DNA from: JAIRVZ01 sp031553755
GTDB lineage: Bacteria; Bacteroidota; Bacteroidia; Bacteroidales; Azobacteroidaceae
DNA length: 59,539 nt
Assembly (NCBI GenBank): GCA_031553755.1
Contig: JAVBKZ010000042.1
Location: 1-59,539 of the forward strand
Direction of reading: 5' to 3'
Below, piece after piece: positions 53,758 to 59,539 of the stretch (positions are counted from its first letter, which is position 1; the number at the start of each line of letters is the position of its first letter). The position numbers were made by a program, and so were the translations under genes. The notes beneath the pieces are model-generated. The model did not search any database and was not told the origin of the DNA. It saw only the letters and a list, made by a program, of their open reading frames with translations.

Positions 53758-53785
53758 CCTTAATTTTAGTGATACAAAATTAAGG
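53758..53785. promoter_or_regulatory. Palindromic operator and -7 box before the integrase
   Basis: CCTTAATTTT (53758-53767) and AAAATTAAGG (53776-53785) are perfect 10-bp arms with an 8-base spacer. The right arm overlaps TAATTTTG read on the minus strand (53782-53775), a -7 box. Repressor control of the integrase is a reasonable inference. Confidence 0.5.
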
Positions 53786-54010
53786 AATCCACATCAGGAA
53801 AGTGCTACGCAAAACAATGATAATCAAAGAATTAAAATCAAAATCGAGATTATTTTAAATGAGTATCCGTATTGTTACCTAAAGTAAACTGTAAGTGCTT
53901 AAATTTATGATGATTATATAAAAATCCATTAATTCTCATAACTATCTGATACATAAATTATTATTTTCTTTTTAGGTATTGTTGCGGATATTCATATTAT
54001 TTTAAAACAG

Positions 54011-54043
54011 TCTCGAAATAGTCTCGATAAAATCTCGCGAGAT
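54011..54043. repeat. TCTCG direct repeats at 11-bp spacing with palindrome
   Basis: TCTCG occurs at 54011, 54022 and 54033, one helical turn apart, and the last is part of the perfect palindrome ATCTCGCGAGAT (54032-54043). The rest of the 53786-54384 gap shows no gene apart from the hairpin and tRNA-like end listed separately. Confidence 0.55.
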
Positions 54044-54082
54044 GCTGAAATCGGCTGTTTTTTGCGTTTTTCGAGGGAATAA

Positions 54083-54116
54083 AAAAACCCTGAATTCTAT
54101 TGAAATTCAGGGTTTT
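54083..54116. terminator. Intrinsic terminator-like hairpin
   Basis: AAACCCTGAATT (54085-54096) and AATTCAGGGTTT (54104-54115) form a 12-bp stem flanked by A and T runs. This type of hairpin commonly follows tRNA genes in Bacteroidota. Confidence 0.75.
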
Positions 54117-54138
54117 ACGTAAATTCGCTTTTTTGCTT

Positions 54139-54160
54139 GTGGTGCCACCAAGAAGTGAAC
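54139..54160 (-). other. Sequence like the 3' end of tRNA-Phe, possible att remnant
   Basis: The minus strand reads GTTCACTTCTTGGTGGCACC followed by AC. It differs at about 3 of 22 positions from the T-arm and acceptor end I expect for Bacteroidota tRNA-Phe (GTTCGATTCCTGGTGGCACC). No complete tRNA can be folded around it. With the truncated integrase 400 bp away and the terminator-like hairpin between them, an old attachment site is plausible. Confidence 0.4.
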
Positions 54161-54384
54161 GCTTATATCTTCGCTATTGATAATCACCGTTTTATCGTTT
54201 CTTCAAACGGAAAATCCACACGATTTGGCACACGATTATTTTTCATCGTTCTGCCCGTGATTTTACACAATTACTATTACAAAGTTACAAAAAAGACTTG
54301 AATATACCTAATTGTATTTGTGATATTTCACCTTTCCTCTGTTCCAAAACGGACATTTCGAAACTGATAGTTTTAATAACAAAA

Positions 54385-55650
54385 CTACAAGTTTAATAGC
54401 CATTTCCACACCGGAATAACTTCAATTGTTTTATCGTTCATCTCTACCGTTCGCTCTGTATCACGAGTAATAATCAACAGTTTTTTGCATTCCAGTACTT
54501 CGGTAATTTTCAACAGCGCTTTTACTTCCCTATCGAACGTGCCATCACTATTGTCAAGGTTGTAACAAACCTGAATGGCTGTATAATCATCGGAAATGTA
54601 AAAGTCAACTTCAATACTTTGATTGTAGAAATAAACAGCATCATTTCGCCCATATTTACGCAGCAAATTTACGGCTACCATATTCTCCAACAAAGAAGTG
54701 TTTCCATCCAATAAAAACAGGTTTAAAATGCCGTTATCCGTGAAGTAATACTTGGGGGAAGTTTCCTTATCGACCAGTTTACCCGCAATGTTTTGCACGG
54801 GATTGATTAACCATGCATCTTTAGCGTATTCCATATAGTTAATGACCGTCTGCGTTCCTACCTTTGCTCCGGTTGACGATACAATGTTTGCAATCCGTGT
54901 AAATGACAAAGGTTGTTTTACGCTTTCAGCCAGTTTCTTGAACATAATACGTAAAGCAAAGGTGTTATCTACTGTATGGCGGGCTGCAATATCTCCCAAA
55001 TAGATTTTCTGATAAACGCTGGTCAGGTAGTCCCGTTTTGCTGAAAATTCTGCTCCTTCAGGGAATCCCCCAAAGTAGAAATAGTCGTTGAACTTTCGTA
55101 ATATTTCGGCTTTGCCTTCCGTAGATAACAGATGATTAGCAGTAGCAGGAATGTTGTTTGCTGTTAAAAACTCTTTGAAAGAGTACGGATAAACATCAAT
55201 AGGAATATAACGCCCTCCTAAAGTCGTTTGAATATCCTGACTTAACATTTTGGCATTACTTCCAGTGATATAAACTCGATGCTTAGTATCAGCCATACGG
55301 CGAGCAAACTTTTCCCATCCTGAAATGTTTTGTATTTCATCCAAAAATAGGATAGGCTTCTTTCCGTACATTTCTAAATGAACTTCCAACAGCAGGTTCA
55401 AATCCTCTACGCCCATTCCGGTAAGGCGTTCATCTTCAAAGTTGATATAAAGCATCTCATCCCACTGTACGCCTTGCGCAAGTAATTGCTGCATCCGTTG
55501 ATAAAGCAAGTAAGATTTCCCTGCCCGCCGAATACCTACAAAAACGTAGTTCCCGAATTCCTCAAAAGTGAAATCACGGGGGATTACCTTGTATCTTGGG
55601 ATTTCTAATTGGTTGTCGGCAATAACCGTTTTCAGAATATTCTTATCCAT
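54385..55650 (-). CDS. AAA ATPase with DUF4143 domain
   Basis: 421 residues. The AAA_14 domain has Walker A GIRRAGKSYLL (about 36-46) and Walker B PILFLDEIQNISGWEKFARR (about 103), and an arginine-containing VYITGSNAKML sensor. The DUF4143 domain is about 195-370. These proteins are very common in Bacteroidota accessory regions and are often called AAA or DUF4143 ATPases; no activity is established. It has its own promoter with a palindrome and runs toward the integrase remnant. Confidence 0.92.
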   Translation of the reverse strand: MDKNILKTVIADNQLEIPRYKVIPRDFTFEEFGNYVFVGIRRAGKSYLLYQRMQQLLAQGVQWDEMLYINFEDERLTGMGVEDLNLLLEVHLEMYGKKPILFLDEIQNISGWEKFARRMADTKHRVYITGSNAKMLSQDIQTTLGGRYIPIDVYPYSFKEFLTANNIPATANHLLSTEGKAEILRKFNDYFYFGGFPEGAEFSAKRDYLTSVYQKIYLGDIAARHTVDNTFALRIMFKKLAESVKQPLSFTRIANIVSSTGAKVGTQTVINYMEYAKDAWLINPVQNIAGKLVDKETSPKYYFTDNGILNLFLLDGNTSLLENMVAVNLLRKYGRNDAVYFYNQSIEVDFYISDDYTAIQVCYNLDNSDGTFDREVKALLKITEVLECKKLLIITRDTERTVEMNDKTIEVIPVWKWLLNL

Positions 55651-55679
55651 ATTCTTTTGTTCTTATTTTATAGAAAGGA

Positions 55680-55722
55680 CAAAGATAGTATATTTTTGTT
55701 TTACGTACAAAATAAAAATATA
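55680..55722 (-). promoter_or_regulatory. Promoter and palindrome of the ATPase gene
   Basis: On the minus strand TTTG (55711-55708) and TATCTTTG (55687-55680) are 24 bp apart, the consensus spacing. An imperfect palindrome centred on ACGT (TATATTTTTGTTTTACGTAC, then AAAATAAAAATATA, 55689-55722) covers the spacer and -33 box and could be an operator. The gap 55723-55861 shows nothing else. Confidence 0.6.
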
Positions 55723-55861
55723 CATTTATTATTCCATATATGAAATAAGGTAAGTTATTTCAAATCTTGGTTGTTTATTCTGTTATCGCCGCAACGGTTA
55801 TATTATTCTAAAGATTAGGATATTCAAAGAAAGAACGAAATAATATGTTAGGAACAAAATG

Positions 55862-56806
55862 CTACTCACCTAATATAGCAGACCTTTCTTGCAGCAGTGT
55901 TTTATATGCTGACTTTATCTCTTGTGGTAAGAATGAAATATCAATAAATGCGAACCATTCTGGTATTACCTTCCTAAATTTATCATATACATTTTCTATC
56001 GCCTTATCATCAACCTTCATTGTTTTTAAGAGATTATCAAAGTCCGCTTTCTTCAATTTTCGTTTCTTTCCGTTTAAAGTCAACGCTAATTCTTCAGTAT
56101 CCTGAGCCAATGCCAGCTTGGTTGATACAAGGTCATAAGCGGGGGTAAGGACATAACCACCTGCCGTTTTATACAGCGAAAAGTTCTTCAGGTGCATATC
56201 CGAATTACCAATCAGGTAGCAGAATAAGAGTTCTTCGAAATAATTTATCAAGTCCAATACCGGATAAGCCGAGTGTTCCACAATCTTTTTCGCTATCTGC
56301 TCATGGGAACCTTTGTATTTTTGTTCGGTTAGTTTTCCCGTCAATTGGCACATGTCCTCCATTGGGATTTTATCACCCTTCTTGTTACGGTCGATTCGCT
56401 TGGTAATATAAGCCAACGAATTGTCTTCAAAACGGATGAGTGAATGGGGAACCGTTTTTATCCGGGCAATTTCAGCAAGATGCATCGTCAAATCTTCATT
56501 TTCCGGCAAGAATGGATACTCTTCGGTTTGCGGTTTAAGAATGTATTCGCCCCATAGTCCGACAATCGTAAAGCGTTTGCCACCCTCTTTTGTCTTCTCC
56601 AAATCGAGTGATAGCTTCGGCTGAACTCCCGGAATGGTCACATGGGAGCGCACAACTTCCAAAGCCAATGATTCTATATCGGCTTTACTGTAAGGCAGTG
56701 TCGGCGGCACATCTGTCCCAAATATCTTTTTTGAACATTTAGGATGAAAATCGACCTGCCCTTGCTCCAACGGTTGATAGCAATATAAACATCTTGTTTC
56801 CATCAC
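55862..56806 (-). CDS. HipT-type kinase (C-terminal HipA part)
   Basis: 314 residues. An N-terminal zinc-finger-like segment (C6, C9, H21, C24) is followed by the HipA kinase fold: ATP loop GVQPKLSLD with S66, catalytic D203 in LIGNSDMHLKNF, and metal-binding D225 in TPAYDLVST. In known systems HipA or HipT phosphorylates an aminoacyl-tRNA synthetase and halts growth. The N-terminal HipA domain is on a separate gene, overlapping by 4 bp, so this is a split toxin like HipBST. All key residues look intact. Confidence 0.88.
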   Translation of the reverse strand: MMETRCLYCYQPLEQGQVDFHPKCSKKIFGTDVPPTLPYSKADIESLALEVVRSHVTIPGVQPKLSLDLEKTKEGGKRFTIVGLWGEYILKPQTEEYPFLPENEDLTMHLAEIARIKTVPHSLIRFEDNSLAYITKRIDRNKKGDKIPMEDMCQLTGKLTEQKYKGSHEQIAKKIVEHSAYPVLDLINYFEELLFCYLIGNSDMHLKNFSLYKTAGGYVLTPAYDLVSTKLALAQDTEELALTLNGKKRKLKKADFDNLLKTMKVDDKAIENVYDKFRKVIPEWFAFIDISFLPQEIKSAYKTLLQERSAILGE

Positions 56807-57129
56807 TCGTGTCCTTTATATGGTTGAATACTCACCGCTCCGATGCAATCTTTGCAACATGCCAATAGCAACGACATCCTGTCCCGATGATTAATTTTCC
56901 AGCTCTTTTCGGCAATATCTAATAACCATCCTTCGGGGATAAGCCCATCAAAAAACGGATGAAGTACATTATTGACGTATGGCGTACTGATTAAAGGCAT
57001 CGTCAGGCTAACTGGTTCTGCATTTTCTTTTTCAAGATACTGTTTGTCATAAGTAAAGGTATAGCCGTTCTCATCCTCGGTCAATATACCTGCAAAGTCA
57101 TTGTACATATAAACTTCTGCCTGCTTCAT
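56803..57129 (-). CDS. HipS-type protein (HipA N-terminal subdomain)
   Basis: 108 residues matching the HipA N-terminal subdomain alone: VYMYNDFAGILTEDENGYTF, then PVSLTMPLISTPYVNN and HPFFDGLIPEGWLLDIAEKS. In HipBST systems the corresponding small protein, HipS, rather than HipB, neutralises the kinase HipT. It overlaps hipB by 4 bp (57126-57129) and hipT by 4 bp (56803-56806), indicating translational coupling. Confidence 0.85.
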   Translation of the reverse strand: MKQAEVYMYNDFAGILTEDENGYTFTYDKQYLEKENAEPVSLTMPLISTPYVNNVLHPFFDGLIPEGWLLDIAEKSWKINHRDRMSLLLACCKDCIGAVSIQPYKGHE

Positions 57130-57350
57130 TGTTCGATAAGATTATTCCTGTCCATAGGGACAACTCCGAGTTGTACCCCAAACAGTATTAATACCTGATT
57201 TACTTTGTCCATTTTCAGGGTTTCTTTGCCCTGTTCCAATTCACGCAAAAAACGTAGTCCGACACCTGCTTTCTGTGCCAGTTCTTCCCGCGAAAGCCCC
57301 AACGACTTACGCTTGGACTTTACAAATTCATGTAACGATAGATTTTTCAT
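57126..57350 (-). CDS. HipB-type XRE regulator
   Basis: 74 residues forming one XRE helix-turn-helix (LHEFVKSKRKSLGLSREELA, then QKAGVGLRFLRELEQGKETL). It is the first gene of the hipB-hipS-hipT operon. Three copies of an ACCC(G/T)...-type motif lie in the 100 bp upstream, so it is expected to autorepress the operon, as HipB does. Confidence 0.9.
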   Translation of the reverse strand: MKNLSLHEFVKSKRKSLGLSREELAQKAGVGLRFLRELEQGKETLKMDKVNQVLILFGVQLGVVPMDRNNLIEQ

Positions 57351-57356
57351 ATCAAT

Positions 57357-57450
57357 ACCCTTTCGGGTGCAAATATAAGAATTACTTTCAATACAACACC
57401 TTTTCGGGTATTATTTTAATCGAACGATATTAAGTAATACCCGAAAGGGG
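57357..57450 (-). promoter_or_regulatory. hip operon promoter with three operator-like motifs
   Basis: Site 1 is ACCCTTTCGGGT (57357-57368), site 2 is ACCTTTTCGGGT (57398-57409), and site 3 is ACCCGAAAGGGG (57439-57450), in the opposite orientation. All share CCTTTCGGGT. On the minus strand a -7 box TATATTTG lies at 57377-57370 with a TTG near 57396-57394. Site 1 is therefore at the start point and site 2 next to -33. Repression by HipB is inferred. Confidence 0.65.
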
Positions 57451-57535
57451 CTATTGGGTCTGCATCGGAGAGGTATCTAAGTTTTGTTTCTGTTATGCAC
57501 TATAAATGCCGCATAGCGGAAATAAAATAGCAAGT

Positions 57536-57898
57536 TTAAATGGCATCTATTTGTAATCTTATACTATCCATTTGCATTTGTGTCAAGCTAAAATCTGTCA
57601 ACGTCCAATTTTCATGCTTTCTGATAGCATGCCCTGGTTTAATTGGTGTTTTTAATTTCAGCAAAGCCTTTAAATAATAGTCAGTTCCTCCATCATAAGG
57701 TTCTATTCTCTCAACAATACCAATATGGGTTATTGCAGAGATTGGGGCTTCCAAATATAAACCAACATAATACGCATCTTCTTTGGGTATCGCTTGCGGG
57801 GGGCCACTAAAGCCAACCCAAAGTTGGCTAAAATTCTCTTTAAACCATTCGGAATTAATTCCTCTCACCAAAACTAACTCAGGATTTGTGACATTCAT
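57536..57898 (-). CDS. Unknown 120-residue protein
   Basis: 120 residues with no signal peptide or membrane helix. It appears to be a compact alpha/beta domain: LVLVRGINSEWFKENFSQLW, then DAYYVGLYLEAPISAITHIG, with YYLKALLKLKTPIKPGH and an aromatic NWTLTDFSLTQMQM end. The strand pattern is reminiscent of PUA/EVE-like beta-barrels, but this is weak. Its start is 11 bp after the stop of the fused 57910-59358 gene, so they are read together. Confidence 0.6.
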   Translation of the reverse strand: MNVTNPELVLVRGINSEWFKENFSQLWVGFSGPPQAIPKEDAYYVGLYLEAPISAITHIGIVERIEPYDGGTDYYLKALLKLKTPIKPGHAIRKHENWTLTDFSLTQMQMDSIRLQIDAI

Positions 57899-57909
57899 AT
57901 TTTAATTTT

Positions 57910-59358
57910 TTATGATTCTTCCTTGTAATACACTTTGTAGAATTTCCCTTTTTTATCTTCTCCCTGTTCTATCAATTCACGACTTCCATGTATGTAAATA
58001 TGAAAATTCTTATCCAATTTTATAATGCTTTTCAAAGCACGGGCTTGTTTCTTAACGGCTTCCGATGAAATGGAAAAATTGTCAGAGAATTCGAAATCTT
58101 TTTCCTGCTCGAAATCTGTTTTGTATTGTTTGAAAACTTCTATTGCTTTAGGGTCATTTATTACTTCATTGGCAAAATCGTTCAAATTGAAGTTGTCTTT
58201 TTCTTTAAAGAATTGAAGAGATTTATTCAAAATATCTGCTTGGTCGGCTTTTGACACTTCAAACTCTTGAGGTAATCGTTGAGCAACAAAGTTTTTTGTT
58301 AGAGCAAGGAATTGACTTGTGTTGTTTATGTTGTCGTTTTTGTAGTCAGCTTTTATAAATTCATTTTTCCAGTAGTCTGCTTCGATGCTACCACTATCTA
58401 TGATAAAGAGAGTGTATGGCACTTTTGTAAATAAGATTAAACATGCCTTGTCCAATTTACGAGAACCTATACCCTTTTTGAAAGTTAACTTCCCTGATGA
58501 TATTTCAATAAAACTATCTCTGTTCTCAATTTTGTAGATTCCAAGTGCATCATAAAAAGTATTGCCCATTTTGACATCACTATATTGAACGATAAATAAG
58601 TCACCATCTTTTATATTAGGATGCTTTGAAACCGATTTTAAATGTTGATGTATTATACCCGTATATCCCTTCTCGATTTGCTGCTTGATGTAATTATTCA
58701 CAATCGCGTAGGATTTACCGCTACCCGGCGTACCCAGCACCATCGAGGCACGGAACGGATTCACAATGTTTATCCACCCTTTCCATTGCTTCTTTTTATA
58801 CCAAAACCGCGTAGGCAGGTTGACCGAATATTCATTCGCCATCAGTTTTGTTTCCTGCATGAACGATTCGTTCTCCAGATTGAAAACGTCGTCGAATAGA
58901 TTGTTTTTGAGCAGGCGGCTCATCCATATACCTGCCATCAGTAACAATATATAACCTACCGTCATGGTAAAGATGTAAAGTCCCGCATTGTCTACGGCTG
59001 GAAGCGACGAAGCCAGCACCCACCAATTCAGAAAGAAAAAGATAAACCCGAAAGTCAGGCAAACATAGATTTTATTCCATGTGATTTTTTCTTCCTTCAC
59101 ACCTTTGGTTCCCAGACAGGATAGGGCGAGAAACACGACGGCAAATAGTTTTGTCCACAGGATTGAAGTATACAGTCCTGCCGTCCGGTTGAAATTCATC
59201 AGGATTTTATCGACTACCCCGATGTCAATACCCCATTGTTTAATGGCTTCGTAGCAAAACCAGTAAATATGTATCACTACGAATAAAATCGAAAGCGCTC
59301 GCATAAAGTCCATGACTTTTGCCAAGCCTCTTAAATCATCTTCTTGTTGCATAATCAA
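57910..59358 (-). CDS. Chimeric ORF: conjugative coupling protein start fused to NA37-like end
   Basis: 482 residues. Residues 1 to about 233 match the YWFCY/TraG-MobC type coupling proteins of Bacteroidota conjugation: HIYWFCYEAIKQWGIDIGVV, several membrane helices to about residue 150, and Walker A LGTPGSGKSYA near 209-219. From about 236 the sequence becomes NA37/NdpA-type nucleoid-associated protein: HLKSVSKHPNIKDGDLFIVQ, then KLDKACLILF, QRLPQEFEVSKADQADILNK and LDKNFHIYIHGSRELIEQG. The join is near 58655. The coupling protein's Walker B half and the nucleoid protein's N-terminus are both missing, so neither original function is likely intact. Confidence 0.85.
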   Translation of the reverse strand: MIMQQEDDLRGLAKVMDFMRALSILFVVIHIYWFCYEAIKQWGIDIGVVDKILMNFNRTAGLYTSILWTKLFAVVFLALSCLGTKGVKEEKITWNKIYVCLTFGFIFFFLNWWVLASSLPAVDNAGLYIFTMTVGYILLLMAGIWMSRLLKNNLFDDVFNLENESFMQETKLMANEYSVNLPTRFWYKKKQWKGWINIVNPFRASMVLGTPGSGKSYAIVNNYIKQQIEKGYTGIIHQHLKSVSKHPNIKDGDLFIVQYSDVKMGNTFYDALGIYKIENRDSFIEISSGKLTFKKGIGSRKLDKACLILFTKVPYTLFIIDSGSIEADYWKNEFIKADYKNDNINNTSQFLALTKNFVAQRLPQEFEVSKADQADILNKSLQFFKEKDNFNLNDFANEVINDPKAIEVFKQYKTDFEQEKDFEFSDNFSISSEAVKKQARALKSIIKLDKNFHIYIHGSRELIEQGEDKKGKFYKVYYKEES

Positions 59359-59472
59359 ATTATTTTTAATGGATAATAGTTTTGCGTTAACTTTTGATAT
59401 TTTTATACAACTGATTGATATTTAGAATATTGTAATCGTTCTTTGATTTTTTGATTTGATTTGAAAATTCGT

Positions 59473-59496
59473 AAATTAGTGGTATACTACTAATTT
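59473..59496. repeat. Palindrome before the IS4-type transposase
   Basis: AAATTAGT and ACTAATTT are perfect 8-bp arms around GGTATACT. It lies directly upstream of the transposase ATG at 59498 and may overlap its promoter or the element end. Confidence 0.5.
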
Positions 59497-59497
59497 T

Positions 59498-59539
59498 ATG
59501 AATACAGGCAAGTTTGTTTTCTCACAATTATTGAGTTAT
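59498..59539 (+). CDS. IS4-family transposase, start only (runs off the window)
   Basis: The last 42 bases encode MNTGKFVFSQLLSY. This matches the first residues of DUF4372-containing IS4-type transposases common in Bacteroidota, which start M-N-x-G-K-x-x-F-x-Q-L. Only 14 codons are visible. Confidence 0.6.
   Translation, partial: MNTGKFVFSQLLSY

Overview
The window looks like a low-GC Bacteroidota chromosome, most likely order Bacteroidales. The reasons are the many genes with a TAnnTTTG -7 promoter box close to the start codon, secreted enzymes ending in Por/type IX secretion sorting domains, two DUF5686 proteins, a DUF2490 protein, an HU-CCDC81/SPOR protein, a POT peptide transporter, GH3, and a YWFCY-type conjugation protein. 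Genus cannot be read from the sequence.

Layout. (1) 1-1.46 kb is decayed: an IS1595-type transposase with several frameshifts, the C-terminal part of a FAD-dependent amine/amino-acid oxidase, and a 38-codon stub of an IS5-type transposase. (2) 1.5-31 kb is mostly housekeeping and envelope genes: thrC, a secreted PL1 pectate lyase, DUF5686, ettA, a DUF6340 lipoprotein, valS, an HU/SPOR protein, a POT transporter, pheS, nth, a polysaccharide export lipoprotein, a radical SAM protein, GH3, a three-gene TPR/regulator cluster, a sialate O-acetylesterase, a HAD hydrolase, pheT and a beta-barrel protein. (3) 30.7-31.2 kb holds a frameshifted DUF559 endonuclease gene bracketed by near-identical 30-bp inverted repeats. 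(4) 31.2-52.8 kb holds a YebC-family gene, tRNA-Pro(UGG), an XRE-cupin/acyl-CoA synthetase operon, an Uup-like ABC-F gene, a second PL1 lyase, a broken IS630, katG, cysE, ispE, an S9 peptidase, two L,D-transpeptidases, an Rpn fragment, a second DUF5686 protein, a small secreted protein with a sorting-domain-like fold, and DUF2490. (5) 52.8 kb to the end is a mosaic accessory island: an IS630 fragment fused to a truncated tyrosine integrase, a sequence resembling the 3' end of tRNA-Phe (possible att site), an AAA/DUF4143 ATPase, a split HipA-type toxin-antitoxin locus in hipB-hipS-hipT order with repeated operator-like sites, an unknown small gene, an ORF that joins a conjugative coupling protein to a nucleoid-associated protein, and the first codons of an IS4-type transposase.

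The most unusual feature is a family of G/C-rich palindromic repeats (core like TCCCTCTTTGGAGGGGGCAGGGG) with five copies. Two bracket the DUF559 gene, two inverted copies lie in frame inside the catalytic region of valS and are translated, and one sits at the broken end of the Rpn fragment. A second, less defined class of intergenic elements is built from short iterated words arranged as long inverted repeats; these lie at transcription-unit ends throughout the window and probably act as terminators.
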